Below are positions 42,891-51,980 of a stretch of DNA of 64,000 nt, piece by piece. Made by a program: the position numbers and the translations under genes. Where the stretch lies: NCBI GenBank assembly GCA_033283265.1, contig JAWMQN010000005.1, positions 1 to 64,000 on the forward strand. The letters run 5' to 3'. The notes beneath the pieces were generated by a model. That model saw only the letters and a list, made by a program, of their open reading frames with translations, ran no database searches and was not told the DNA's origin. Source of the stretch: Mangrovimicrobium sp033283265 (GTDB lineage Bacteria; Pseudomonadota; Gammaproteobacteria; Pseudomonadales; Halieaceae). Each line of letters starts with the position of its first letter. Positions within the stretch are counted from its first letter, which is position 1.

Positions 42891-43508
42891 CTAGCCCCAG
42901 CGCTCCCGCAGGCTGTCGATATGGTTGCGCAGCCAGAGCAGGGAAATCAGCGTGTGGCCGTTGGGAACGCGGTTCGCATCGAGCAGGCGGAAGGCGTCGG
43001 CCACCGGTACCGAGTGCACGAGAATATTCTCGCCCTCCTCCGCCAGGCCGCGCACGCCGCCCACGGCGGCGCTCTGCACCCGGCCGCAGAACAGGCGCAC
43101 CTGCTCGGTACAGGCGCCGGCGCTGGGAATCACCGTGGCGATCGGCTCCAGCTCGGTAACTGCGCAACCGGCCTCTTCCATCGCCTCCCGGTGGACCACT
43201 TCGCGGTCATCCTCGCCGGGCTCGACGATGCCGGCGATCAGTTCCAGCATCCAGGGGCTGTCGTCGCCGCGCATGGCGCCGGGGCGGAACTGCTCGATCA
43301 GCACCAGGCTGTCGCTCTCCGGGTGGTAGGGCAGCACGCCGACCGCGTCGCCGCGCTCGAAGATCTCGCGCACCTGCGGCTCCACCCAGCCGCCGTCGAA
43401 GGCGCGGTACTGCAGGGTGACCCGGCGAATGCGGAAAAAACCCTGGTAGGCGGTCTCCTCCTCGAGGATGCGCACATCCTGTGCGCCGAAGGTCAGGTCC
43501 AGCGGCAT
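42891..43508 (-). CDS. nudF: NudF-type ADP-ribose pyrophosphatase (Nudix)
   Basis: A 205-residue Nudix hydrolase. The Nudix box GIVEPGEDDREVVHREAMEEAG (G-x5-E-x7-REUxEExG) is complete. Length and the upstream RFRPGAM-type segment (EQFRPGAMRGDD) fit NudF, which hydrolyses ADP-ribose. The ATG overlaps the pyrB stop by one base (TGATG). It ends 14 bases before murJ. Confidence 0.88.
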   Translation of the reverse strand: MPLDLTFGAQDVRILEEETAYQGFFRIRRVTLQYRAFDGGWVEPQVREIFERGDAVGVLPYHPESDSLVLIEQFRPGAMRGDDSPWMLELIAGIVEPGEDDREVVHREAMEEAGCAVTELEPIATVIPSAGACTEQVRLFCGRVQSAAVGGVRGLAEEGENILVHSVPVADAFRLLDANRVPNGHTLISLLWLRNHIDSLRERWG

Positions 43509-44524
43509 CAGAAACGGCCTGCCGTGTACCAGTTCACGTCCCGGGCGTGGGCGTCCACCTGCTCGACCACGTCGAGCACCAGCGCGAACAGCGCCATGCG
43601 CACCAGTACGCCGTTGTCGGTCTGGCGGAAGATCGCCAGGTTGGGGTTGTCGTTGAGGTCATCGTCCAGCTCCCGGGCGGTCTCGCGGGAATCCCGCGGC
43701 AGGGGGTGCATGATGACGGTATTCGGCTCGCAGTTGGCGGTGTAGACACTCTGGTTCAGGCGGAAGCGGCCGCGGTACATGTCGGCCTCCGCCTGGGACT
43801 GGAAGCGCTCCTCCTGGATGCGGGTGGAGTAGACGATATCGACGTGGGCGATGCTCGACTCCAGTTTGTCGGACTCGACCACCGCCAGCCCGGCGCTGCG
43901 CATCGCCTCGACAATGGCCCCGGGCATGCGCAGTTCCTCAGGGGATACCAGCACCACCTGCACACCCTTGAACAGGCCGAGCAGCTTGCACAGGGAGTGC
44001 ACCGTGCGCCCGTAGCGCAGGTCGCCGACCATCGCGATGCGCAGGTTTTCCAGGCGCCGACCGTGGGCCGCCAGCTCCTTCTTGATGGTGTAGAGATCGA
44101 GCAGCGCCTGGCTGGGATGCTCGTTGCTGCCGTCGCCGCCGTTCAGCACCGGCACCCGGCTGGCGGCGGCGAACTCCGCCACGCTGCCCTCCACCGGGTG
44201 GCGCATCACGATCACGTCGGAGTAGCCGGAGAGCACCCGGGCGGTGTCGTAGAGGGATTCGCCCTTGGTGATGGCGGAGGACTCGAAACCGGTGGTCTCG
44301 CGCACCTCGCCGCCGAGCAGGTTGAAGGCGCTGCCGAAGCTCACCCGGGTCCGGGTGCTGGGTTCGAAGAACATGTTGCCGAGGATGGCGCCGTCGAGCA
44401 CCTTGGTCACCCGGCGGCGGTGGGCGTAGGGCTGCATGCGGTCGGCAACGTTGAAGATTCGCTCAACATCAGACCGCTCAAACTGGGTGATGGAGAGGAT
44501 GTGGCTGCCGGCGAAGTGCTGCAC
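43508..44524 (-). CDS. pyrB: PyrB, aspartate carbamoyltransferase
   Basis: A 338-residue catalytic chain that makes carbamoyl-aspartate in pyrimidine synthesis. The carbamoyl phosphate site STRTRVSFGSAF and the HPLPRDSRE segment are present. A GTG with AGGGAG seven bases upstream is the best start; 18 extra in-frame codons begin in the intergenic region. No pyrI regulatory-chain gene or pyrC-like pseudo-subunit is adjacent, so the holoenzyme type is unclear. Confidence 0.93.
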   Translation of the reverse strand: MQHFAGSHILSITQFERSDVERIFNVADRMQPYAHRRRVTKVLDGAILGNMFFEPSTRTRVSFGSAFNLLGGEVRETTGFESSAITKGESLYDTARVLSGYSDVIVMRHPVEGSVAEFAAASRVPVLNGGDGSNEHPSQALLDLYTIKKELAAHGRRLENLRIAMVGDLRYGRTVHSLCKLLGLFKGVQVVLVSPEELRMPGAIVEAMRSAGLAVVESDKLESSIAHVDIVYSTRIQEERFQSQAEADMYRGRFRLNQSVYTANCEPNTVIMHPLPRDSRETARELDDDLNDNPNLAIFRQTDNGVLVRMALFALVLDVVEQVDAHARDVNWYTAGRF

Positions 44525-44651
44525 AAAGGGGCTCCCTGAAATCGCGTTTGGCGGATTATAGGGCTTGGCGGGGGCCAATGCCCATGCCGTCGCCTATTCT
44601 GTGGCAGGATGATACAAAAATTGCCGCCTGCCGGGCGGCCGGGAGCAAGGC

Positions 44652-45050
44652 ATGGACCAACGGCTGTACTTCGTACTCGGCGACCTCGCCCTCAACCTCG
44701 GCGCCGGCGCGCTGGTCGGCTGGCTGGCCTGGCTGCTGATTCCCGCGGGCTGGAACATGTGGCTGGCGATGTTCGTCGCCATGATCGCCGGCATGCTGCT
44801 GGCGAGCGTCCTGTTCGTACCCGCCAGTATCTACCTCGGCGCCATGGAAGTGATGATCCCGCTGATGCTCACCGGCATGCTGGCGGGCATGGTTGCGGGC
44901 ATGCGCGGGGCCATGGGGCTGGTCGACGCCGGCGGCGCCGCCTTCGAGGGCGCGGTCAGCGGCCTCGCCTGCATCGTTGCAGTCTGGATACTCAACAACA
45001 GCCTGCGCGGCTCGCAGGCGATCGACAGCGGAGGGTCTTGCGATGGCTGA
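44652..45050 (+). CDS. small glycine/methionine-rich membrane protein
   Basis: A 132-residue protein with about four hydrophobic segments rich in glycine and methionine (WLAMFVAMIAGMLLASVLF, MLAGMVAGMRGAMG). I do not recognise a family. An SD-like GGAGCAAGG precedes the ATG. Its end overlaps the next gene by eight bases, so it is likely coexpressed with the methyltransferase. It is divergent from pyrB. Confidence 0.65.
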   Translation: MDQRLYFVLGDLALNLGAGALVGWLAWLLIPAGWNMWLAMFVAMIAGMLLASVLFVPASIYLGAMEVMIPLMLTGMLAGMVAGMRGAMGLVDAGGAAFEGAVSGLACIVAVWILNNSLRGSQAIDSGGSCDG

Positions 45051-45657
45051 CAGCGTAACCCGCGACAAGTGGGACAGGGCCGCCCCCAGCTTCGACCTGA
45101 TGGCCAGCCGCGGCGCCGAAATCCGCTGGCGGCCGGCCAAGGAAGCGCTGTTCAGCCGCATGGGCGACGGCCAGATCCTGTTCGCCGCCCTCGGCACCGG
45201 GCTGGACATCCCCACCTTTCCGCCCGGCAAGCAGATCACCGCGATCGATATCAGCCCGAAAATGCTCGAGCACGCGGCGCCGCGGGTGGCGGCCTACGCG
45301 GGCAGCATCGATGTCCGGCTGATGGATGTGCACGAGATGGACTTCGCCGACGCGAGTTTCGACCAGGCCTTCACCGCCTGCACCTTCTGCTCGGTACCCG
45401 ATCCGGTCAACGGCCTGCGCTCGATATACCGGGTGCTGAAACCCGGCGGCGAGCTGTGCATGTTCGAGCACACCGGCAGCCGCTACTACCCCTTCAGGCC
45501 CATGCTGGACCTGATGACGAAACTCACGGAAAAACTGGGGCCGGCGATGAACCGGCCGACGGTGGACAACGTGCAAGCGGCGGGTTTTGAACTGCTCGAG
45601 GTCAACCACGTCTACCTGGACATTGTGAAGACCATCGTCGCCCGAAAACCGGGCTGA
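45043..45657 (+). CDS. class I SAM-dependent methyltransferase
   Basis: A 204-residue methyltransferase. The SAM-binding motif I region is ALGTGLDIPTFP, followed by ITAIDISPKML and the DASFDQAFTACTF motif of the UbiE/class I fold. The ATG giving MADSVTRDKWDRAAPSFD lies inside the end of the upstream membrane protein gene. The substrate is unknown. It is convergent with sbcB, 13 bases away. Confidence 0.83.
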   Translation: MADSVTRDKWDRAAPSFDLMASRGAEIRWRPAKEALFSRMGDGQILFAALGTGLDIPTFPPGKQITAIDISPKMLEHAAPRVAAYAGSIDVRLMDVHEMDFADASFDQAFTACTFCSVPDPVNGLRSIYRVLKPGGELCMFEHTGSRYYPFRPMLDLMTKLTEKLGPAMNRPTVDNVQAAGFELLEVNHVYLDIVKTIVARKPG

Positions 45658-45670
45658 GCCGCCGCGGGCA

Positions 45671-47119
45671 TCAGGCCAGCAGCATGTCCCCGTAGTCGAG
45701 TAACTGCTGCAGGAGGTTTTGCTGTGCCGCGGACAAACCGCCCTCCTCCAGCAGGGTCTCGATCTGCTGGTGGAACTCCTCCATGCCCAGCGCTCCGGCC
45801 TCCGGTTCGGTCAGGCGCTGGAAGCGGAACTCCTCCCACTGGGCCAGCTCCCCGGCGTTCAGGGTCTGCGGGAAGTTGCGCGCCCGGTAGCGGAACAGCA
45901 GCTCCGGCAGGCGCGGGTCGCTGAAGGCGAAGCTGGTGCTCGCCAGTTCCTCGGCGGAACTCGCCACCACCGACTGCATGGTGCGCCGGTCGGCATCGGA
46001 GAAGAAGCCGCCGCTGTAGAGCATCCGGTCGGGGTCGCTGATCGGCTCGAAACTGCGGCCGGCGAACACCGCCTGCAGCTTCTGCTGGAAAGCCGCCGGG
46101 TCACCGTCGCGGTACGCGCGCAGCGCCGCGAGGTTGGCGCGGCACTGGTCGCCGGCGAGCCCGAGGCGCTCCGCCGTCGCCGGGTCGGCCATCTTCGCCG
46201 TGACCAGCAGCGGGCACTTGTTGAGGCGCACGTTCTTCAGCCCCGGGCGCTCCTCACCCTCTTCCATCGCGTCGCGCGACTTGAACAGGCGCTCGCGGAT
46301 TTCCTCTGCGCTACCGTCGATGAGTACGGCCGGGTCGGCCATCAGGTCGACACAGATAATCTCGTTGCTGTTGTCCGGGTGGGCGGCCAGCGGCGCGATC
46401 AGCGCGATGTTGTTGCGCGCCGCGCCGAACATGCCGGAGACATGCAGCACCGGCTTCATCGCCGCGATATCCAGCAGCTTCGCGGCCTCGCGCTTGTTGC
46501 GGATCTTCAACGCATAGTCAAACAGCTTCGGCTGTTTTTGCTTGACCAGACGCGCCACGGCGATAGTCGCATGCACATCGGAGAGCGCGTCGTGGGCCGC
46601 CTCGTGGGCGATGCCATTGGCCCGGGTAAGCTCCTCCAGGCGGAAGCTGGTTGCGCCGTCCTCGCGCAGCGGCCACTCGATTCCCTCCGGGCGCAGGGCA
46701 CGGCAGGCGCGCAGCATGTCGATGATGTCCCAGCGGGAACAATCGTTCTGCCACTCGCGGGCGTAGGGGTCGTAGAAGTTGCGATAGAGGGTGTAGCGGG
46801 TGACTTCGTCGTCGAAACGCACCGAGTTGTAGCCCACCCCGCAGGTGCCGGGCTCGGCCAGTTCGGCGTGGATGCGGGCGATGAACTCGCGCTCGGGGAT
46901 GCCTTTCTCCAGCGCCTCCTGGGGGGTGATGCCGGTAATCAGGCAGGCCTGGGGATGCGGGAGGTAATCGTTGGCGGGCCGGGCGTAAATGACCAGCGGC
47001 TCGCCGACGGGGTTGAGGTCCATGTCCGTGCGCAGCCCGGCAAACTGCACCGGGCGGTCGCGCGAGGGGTCGGCCCCGAAGGTCTCGTAGTCGTGCCAGT
47101 AGAACGTCGGGGTCGACAC
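45671..47119 (-). CDS. sbcB: SbcB, exodeoxyribonuclease I
   Basis: A 482-residue 3'-5' single-strand exonuclease of the DEDD family. The first catalytic Asp/Glu pair is in YWHDYETFG and a later Asp in HDALSDVHATI; the SH3-like and C-terminal domains fit by length. The start is a GTG four bases after the fumarase stop; the open frame extending into the fumarase gene is not used. Confidence 0.95.
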   Translation of the reverse strand: MSTPTFYWHDYETFGADPSRDRPVQFAGLRTDMDLNPVGEPLVIYARPANDYLPHPQACLITGITPQEALEKGIPEREFIARIHAELAEPGTCGVGYNSVRFDDEVTRYTLYRNFYDPYAREWQNDCSRWDIIDMLRACRALRPEGIEWPLREDGATSFRLEELTRANGIAHEAAHDALSDVHATIAVARLVKQKQPKLFDYALKIRNKREAAKLLDIAAMKPVLHVSGMFGAARNNIALIAPLAAHPDNSNEIICVDLMADPAVLIDGSAEEIRERLFKSRDAMEEGEERPGLKNVRLNKCPLLVTAKMADPATAERLGLAGDQCRANLAALRAYRDGDPAAFQQKLQAVFAGRSFEPISDPDRMLYSGGFFSDADRRTMQSVVASSAEELASTSFAFSDPRLPELLFRYRARNFPQTLNAGELAQWEEFRFQRLTEPEAGALGMEEFHQQIETLLEEGGLSAAQQNLLQQLLDYGDMLLA

Positions 47120-47123
47120 GCGA

Positions 47124-48647
47124 TCAGATAACCTCGATCGCTTCTGCTTCGATCTTCGCCTGCCAGAATTTCGGGCCGACCTCGTGCACCGAGGTGCCGT
47201 TGACATCGACGGCGACACTGACCGGCATGTCCTTCACCTCGAACTCGTAGATCGCTTCCATGCCCAGTTCCGGGAAGGCGACGACCTTGGCGCCGACGAT
47301 CGCCTTGGACACCAGGTAGGCAGCGCCGCCTACCGCCATCAGGTAGACCGCCCTGTGCTTCTTGATCGCCTCGATGCCGACGGGGCCGCGCTCCGCCTTG
47401 CCGATCATGCCCAGCAGGCCGGTGTGCTCGAGGATGAAGTCGGTGAACTTGTCCATGCGGGTGGAGGTGGTCGGGCCGGCGGGGCCGACCACCTCGTCGC
47501 GCACCGGATCGACCGGGCCGACGTAGTAGATGAAGCGGCCCTTGAGGTCCACTTCCGCCGGCAGGCCCTCACCGGACTCGATCAGCTCCTTCATCTTCTT
47601 GTGCGCGGCGTCGCGGCCGGTGAGCATCTTGCCGGACAGCAGCAGCGTGTCGCCGGGCTGCCACTGGGCGGCCTCTTCCGGGGTTACCGTGTCGAGATTC
47701 ACCCGGCGCACGCCCTCGCCCACTTCCCAGGTGATGTCCGGCCAGTCGTCGAGGCTCGGCGGGGTCTGCAGGGCCGGTCCGGACCCGTCGAGCACGAAGT
47801 GCGCGTGGCGGGTGGCGGCACAGTTGGGGATCATCGCCACCGGCAGGGAAGCCGCGTGGGTCGGGTAATCCATGATTTTCACGTCGAGGACAGTGGTCAG
47901 GCCGCCGAGGCCCTGGGCGCCGATGCCCAGCTTGTTGACCTTGTCCATGATTTCCAGGCGCAGTTCCTCGGCCCGGTTGGCCGGGCCGCGCTCGCGCAGC
48001 TCGTGGATGTCGATCGGGTCCATCAGGGACTCCTTCGCCATCACCGCGGCTTTCTCGGCGGTACCGCCGATGCCGATGCCGAGCATGCCCGGCGGGCACC
48101 AGCCAGCGCCCATGGTGGGCACGGTCTTCACCACCCAGTCGACGATGGAATCGGAGGGGTTGAGCATGGCCATCTTCGACTTGTTCTCGGAGCCGCCGCC
48201 CTTGGCCGCGACCTGCACGTCCACGGTGTCGCCCTCGACGACTTCCATGTGAATGACCGCCGGGGTGTTGTCCCTGGTGTTCTTGCGCGCGCCGGCTGGG
48301 TCGGCAAGGATGGAGGCGCGCAGGACGTTGTCGGGGTTCAGGTAGGCGCGGCGCACGCCTTCGTTGACCATGTCGGCGACGCTCATGGTCGCGTCCCACT
48401 GCACGTTCATGCCGATTTTCAGGAACACGGTGACGATGCCGGTATCCTGGCAGATCGGGCGGTGGCCCTGGGCGCACATGCGCGAGTTGATCAGGATCTG
48501 CGCCATGGCATCCTTGGCGGCGGGGTTCAGTTCCTTCTTCCAGGCGCCGTGGACGGCGTCGATGAAATCCTTCGGGTGGTAGTAGGAAATGTACTGCAAT
48601 GCATCGGCAACGCTGTCGATGAAATCGTCCTGACGAATCACGGTCAT
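47124..48647 (-). CDS. fumA: class I fumarate hydratase
   Basis: A 507-residue single-chain class I fumarase ([4Fe-4S] type). The N-terminal segment with CAQGHRPICQDTGIV holds a cluster cysteine plus the PICQDTG signature, and the C-terminal domain carries AGPTTSTRMDKFTDFIL. It interconverts fumarate and malate in the TCA cycle. The ATG giving MTVIRQDDFIDSVADAL is chosen over a 28-codon extension. A TACAAT -10 box lies on the minus strand at 48685-48690. Confidence 0.94.
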   Translation of the reverse strand: MTVIRQDDFIDSVADALQYISYYHPKDFIDAVHGAWKKELNPAAKDAMAQILINSRMCAQGHRPICQDTGIVTVFLKIGMNVQWDATMSVADMVNEGVRRAYLNPDNVLRASILADPAGARKNTRDNTPAVIHMEVVEGDTVDVQVAAKGGGSENKSKMAMLNPSDSIVDWVVKTVPTMGAGWCPPGMLGIGIGGTAEKAAVMAKESLMDPIDIHELRERGPANRAEELRLEIMDKVNKLGIGAQGLGGLTTVLDVKIMDYPTHAASLPVAMIPNCAATRHAHFVLDGSGPALQTPPSLDDWPDITWEVGEGVRRVNLDTVTPEEAAQWQPGDTLLLSGKMLTGRDAAHKKMKELIESGEGLPAEVDLKGRFIYYVGPVDPVRDEVVGPAGPTTSTRMDKFTDFILEHTGLLGMIGKAERGPVGIEAIKKHRAVYLMAVGGAAYLVSKAIVGAKVVAFPELGMEAIYEFEVKDMPVSVAVDVNGTSVHEVGPKFWQAKIEAEAIEVI

Positions 48648-48824
48648 GGCGAGTGTCCTGGCTGGGGAGTCAAACGGGGCCCGTATTGTACACCGACAGT
48701 TTGTGAGGGAAAGACCCCGGTTTTGCGTCATCTTCGGGCAACTGGGACCAGCAGTCTGGATACCGCTATGGGCCTTTTCGCAAGCTCCCAGAAAGCTCAG
48801 GAGGCGGCTTCGATACCGGTAGGA

Positions 48825-48934
48825 CCGGCGCCCCGACAGGCGCTCGCCGGGGCATCCGAGGACATGGATGTCCGAGGTTGGGCTGCCAGGGATGGCGCTT
48901 TTGCGGTCCCGGCGAGGGCCTGTCGGGGCGCCGG
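48825..48934. repeat. palindromic repeat copy B with long outer arms
   Basis: Outer arms CCGGCGCCCCGACAGG... (48825-48851) and its near-perfect reverse complement (48908-48934; one mismatch in 27) enclose two inner palindromic modules: GGACATGGATGTCC (48870-48883) and GCCAGGGATGGCGCTTTT (48885-48902). The inner part is shared with copy C, while the outer arms differ. It lies in the 341-base gap between the fumarase and the coiled-coil gene, which otherwise shows only the fumarase promoter region. Confidence 0.8.
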
Positions 48935-48988
48935 GCCGGGATACGACATGGAATGGAGTGCGTAGGGACCTACCCTACAAATACGAAC

Positions 48989-49765
48989 TCACAACGACGG
49001 CCGCGCCTGCAACTCGCGAACAGCCGTCTCCAGATTGTTGATACTGGCATTCGCCTGCCGACGGAAAGCATCGGTAGCCTTGATGCCCTCGGCGTTGCTG
49101 GCAACCTGGCGGTTGAGCTTGGCCATATCCAGCTCCAGCCGGTTCAGCGCATCCGCTACGCGCTCCACTTCCGCCTGCCCGGACTTGGCTGAAGCCGCGA
49201 GGCGCGACAGGTCACCGGACACGGAACGGAGCTTCTTGAGATCGTCCTCCGCGCTGGAGACCTTGGCCTGCAGGGCTTTGACCGTTTTCTCATTGGCAGC
49301 AACCTTGGTCGCCTGGGTCTTGCTGGCGCCTTCCAGCGCATCCAGGCGAGCCTTGGACTGCTTCCAGACATTGTCCCAGAGCTTGCGCACCTCGGAGTCG
49401 AGTTCCCGGATCTTCGCCGCCTGCACCGCCGCGTTCTGGCTCATGCCCTCGTCGGTGTCAGACAGGCGGTCTTCCAGGTCGGCGATGCGGTTGGCGTATT
49501 GCTCCATGACGACATTGGCACTTTTCAGCTCTTCCTGCAGTTGCCAGGCCCAGGCGCAGGCAACCGCGGCGGCGACCAGGGTCACCGTCAGGAGCAGGCG
49601 CGAGGTCAGGCTCATTCCTGAACCACCCTTGGCTTTCGCCGCCGGCCGCTGGGCGTTGCCGGCGCGGCGCGGCGGCGGTGTCGCACCGGTGCCGCGCAGG
49701 GGAATATCGTCGTGATCCCTGGAGGGCACGATGGAAGGAATGTGGTCGATGTCGTCTCTGGCCAT
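48989..49765 (-). CDS. single-pass membrane protein with long coiled coil
   Basis: A 258-residue protein I do not recognise by name. It has a polar cytosolic N-terminus with a proline-rich stretch, one transmembrane helix (LLLTVTLVAAAVACAWAW, about residues 57-74) and a long alpha-helical region (75-250) with heptad-like leucine and alanine spacing and no cysteine. It would project into the periplasm as a coiled coil. It sits downstream of tsf, where many gammaproteobacteria have pyrH. Confidence 0.7.
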   Translation of the reverse strand: MARDDIDHIPSIVPSRDHDDIPLRGTGATPPPRRAGNAQRPAAKAKGGSGMSLTSRLLLTVTLVAAAVACAWAWQLQEELKSANVVMEQYANRIADLEDRLSDTDEGMSQNAAVQAAKIRELDSEVRKLWDNVWKQSKARLDALEGASKTQATKVAANEKTVKALQAKVSSAEDDLKKLRSVSGDLSRLAASAKSGQAEVERVADALNRLELDMAKLNRQVASNAEGIKATDAFRRQANASINNLETAVRELQARPSL

Positions 49766-49865
49766 GTCAAGTCAGCAGGTTGCGTTCTGGCGGCAATTAT
49801 ACATAGGACGTTTTTTAGCCCAAGAGTTTCCCGGTAAAAGCGTCGGGATTCTGCACTAAATCACA

Positions 49866-49973
49866 ATGCGCCGCTGCGGCCATCCATGGCCTCTCGCGGC
49901 ATACCGTCCATCCATGGACATGCGCCGCTGCGGCCATCCATGGCCTCTCGCGGCATACCGTCCATCCATGGAC
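49866..49973. repeat. two perfect 54-base tandem copies of a palindromic unit (copy E)
   Basis: Two identical 54-base units (49866-49919 and 49920-49973). Each unit contains GGCCATCCATGGCC and GTCCATCCATGGAC, the same two core palindromes seen in the other repeats but in the opposite reading. It lies between the coiled-coil gene and the tsf terminator. Confidence 0.9.
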
Positions 49974-49975
49974 AT

Positions 49976-49998
49976 AAAAAACGGGGCCAATGGCCCCG
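49976..49998 (-). terminator. intrinsic terminator after tsf
   Basis: CGGGGCCA (49982-49989) / TGGCCCCG (49991-49998), followed on the minus strand by six T. It is 28 bases beyond the tsf stop. Confidence 0.85.
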
Positions 49999-50026
49999 CT
50001 TTCGTTACAGCTGTTGGCGGTGCGGA

Positions 50027-50884
50027 TCAGCCCTTGAGCTGAGCGGCAACCTCTTCAGCAAAGTCCACTTTCTCGACTTCGATGCCTTCACCGACTTCGA
50101 AGCGGACGAAAGAGGCAACTTCAGCACCGGCAGCGGAAACCAGCTTGCCGACCTTGACGTCGGGGTCCTTGACGAAGGGCTGCTCGACCAGGGAGTTCTC
50201 GGCGAGGAACTTGTTCACCCGGCCACCGATCATCTTCTCGATGATTTCCGCAGGCTTGCCGGACTCGGCGGCCTGGGCGGTATAGATTTCCTTCTCCTTG
50301 GCGATCAGTTCCTGCGGCATGTCCGCGGGGGATACCACGTGCGGGTTGGACGCAGCCACGTGCATGGCGACATCGCGAGCCAGGTCCTGGTCGCCGCCTT
50401 TCAGTGCCACCAGTACGGCGATGCGCTTGTTGCCGTGGACGTAGGAGCCGACCACGCCAGCGTCGGCGGTGACCAGCTCAATACGGCGCACGCCGATGTT
50501 CTCACCGATTTTCTGTACCAGCGCCTGGCGGGCTTCTTCCAGCTCGCCTTCCATCAGTGTGGGCACGTCGGTCTGCTTGCCTGCGAAGGCGGCATTGACG
50601 ACTTTCTCGACGAAGGACAGGAAGTTGTCGTCGCGGGCGACGAAGTCGGTCTCGGAGTTGATTTCCGCGATGATCGCGAAGCTGCCGTCCTCGGCCACAC
50701 GGGTGGCTACCACGCCGTCAGCGGCGGTGCGGCCGGCTTTCTTCGCCGCTTTCATACCGCTGGATTTGCGCAGTTCTTCAATCGCCTTGTCGACGTCGCC
50801 ACCGGCTTCAGCCAGGGCTTTCTTGCACTCGAGCAGGCCCAGGCCGGTCCGCTCGCGTAATTCTTTAACCAGTTTTGCTGACAT
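50027..50884 (-). CDS. tsf: Tsf, elongation factor Ts
   Basis: A 285-residue nucleotide exchange factor for EF-Tu. The N-terminal LVKELRERTGLGLLECKKAL and the TDFVARDDNFLSFV core signature are clear. A strong AGGAGGA precedes the ATG. It follows rpsB in the usual order, with a hairpin in between. Confidence 0.98.
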   Translation of the reverse strand: MSAKLVKELRERTGLGLLECKKALAEAGGDVDKAIEELRKSSGMKAAKKAGRTAADGVVATRVAEDGSFAIIAEINSETDFVARDDNFLSFVEKVVNAAFAGKQTDVPTLMEGELEEARQALVQKIGENIGVRRIELVTADAGVVGSYVHGNKRIAVLVALKGGDQDLARDVAMHVAASNPHVVSPADMPQELIAKEKEIYTAQAAESGKPAEIIEKMIGGRVNKFLAENSLVEQPFVKDPDVKVGKLVSAAGAEVASFVRFEVGEGIEVEKVDFAEEVAAQLKG

Positions 50885-50927
50885 TGGTTGTCCTCCTCTG
50901 GAATCCCGGAATTCTGGATCTCTAAAT

Positions 50928-50948
50928 AAAAAACCCGGCTGCGCCGGG
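50928..50948 (-). terminator. rpsB-tsf intergenic hairpin with T run
   Basis: CCCGGC (50934-50939) / GCCGGG (50943-50948) with six T after it on the minus strand. It would partly terminate transcription after rpsB, and it is a likely point for setting the rpsB to tsf ratio. Confidence 0.75.
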
Positions 50949-51000
50949 GATAGTCTGTGGGCCCGGCGTTACAGTTGATGCAACACCGGGCTCAGCTGGC

Positions 51001-51762
51001 TTACTCGGCAGCCGTTTCTCCGGCTTCGGCAGCTTCTTCAACGAACTCGTCGCTGACGGCAGCCGCAACGGCTTCACCGCTGTCGGCGCGGCCCGCGAGG
51101 CAGGCGTCGGCCACGGCGGAGACGTACAGCTTGATGGCGCGAATCGCGTCGTCGTTGCCGGGGATCACGTAGTCAACGCCGTCCGGGTTGGAGTTGGTGT
51201 CGACGATGCCGATAACGGGGATGCCCAGTTTGTTGGCTTCGGTGATGGCGATGCGCTCGTGGTCGACGTCAACCACGAACAGCGCGTCGGGCAGGCCGCC
51301 CATGTCCTTGATACCGCCGATGGAGCGCTCGAGCTTCTCCATGTCACGGGTGCGCATCAGGGCTTCTTTCTTGGTCAGGCGGGCAAAGGTGCCATCGGAC
51401 TGCTGGGCTTCAAGATCACGCAGGCGCTTGATGGAAGCGCGGATGGTCTTGTAGTTGGTCAGCATGCCACCCAGCCAGCGGTGGCTGACGTAGGGCTGGC
51501 CAGCGCGCTCGGCCTGTTCCTTGATGATCTTGCCTGCAGCGCGCTTGGTGCCAACGAACAGGATCTTGTTCTTGTTGCCGGCCAGGCGCTTCACCATGTC
51601 CAGCGCTTCGTTGAAGGCGGGAACGGTGTGCTCCAGGTTGATGATGTGGATCTTGTTGCGGGCACCGAAGATGTACTGGTCCATCTTGGGGTTCCAGTAG
51701 CGGGTCTGGTGACCAAAGTGTGCGCCTGCCTGAAGCAGGTCGCGCATGCTTACTTGCGACAT
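51001..51762 (-). CDS. rpsB: RpsB, ribosomal protein S2
   Basis: A 253-residue S2 protein: MSQVSMRDLLQAGAHFGHQTRYWNPKM at the start and the IVDTNSNPDGVDYVIPGNDDA segment. The C-terminal tail after about residue 225 is alanine- and glutamate-rich. The ATG is chosen over an in-frame upstream extension of 22 codons. rpsB-tsf diverges from map across about 600 bases. Confidence 0.98.
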   Translation of the reverse strand: MSQVSMRDLLQAGAHFGHQTRYWNPKMDQYIFGARNKIHIINLEHTVPAFNEALDMVKRLAGNKNKILFVGTKRAAGKIIKEQAERAGQPYVSHRWLGGMLTNYKTIRASIKRLRDLEAQQSDGTFARLTKKEALMRTRDMEKLERSIGGIKDMGGLPDALFVVDVDHERIAITEANKLGIPVIGIVDTNSNPDGVDYVIPGNDDAIRAIKLYVSAVADACLAGRADSGEAVAAAVSDEFVEEAAEAGETAAE

Positions 51763-51980
51763 AATACAGTTACCTTGTATTGGGTTAGTCCTCCACATAC
51801 CCCCGCGTCCAAACCGGCGAACCGGCACCCTGGAACGGGTTGCGATATGTGTGCGTCATTGGTTTCCCACCCCCCGGAACCACGGCCCGATGCCCTGACC
51901 CGGAAAATGAGGCGCGCTTTATACCATAGTCAGCGGCTGGTTGAAAGGCCGGGTTCAGTCACCCGAACGGGACTTCGCAC

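Noticed and set aside
49866..49973. A short CRISPR array
   Set aside because: Only two adjoining copies with no spacers; the unit is palindromic and related to the other repeats.
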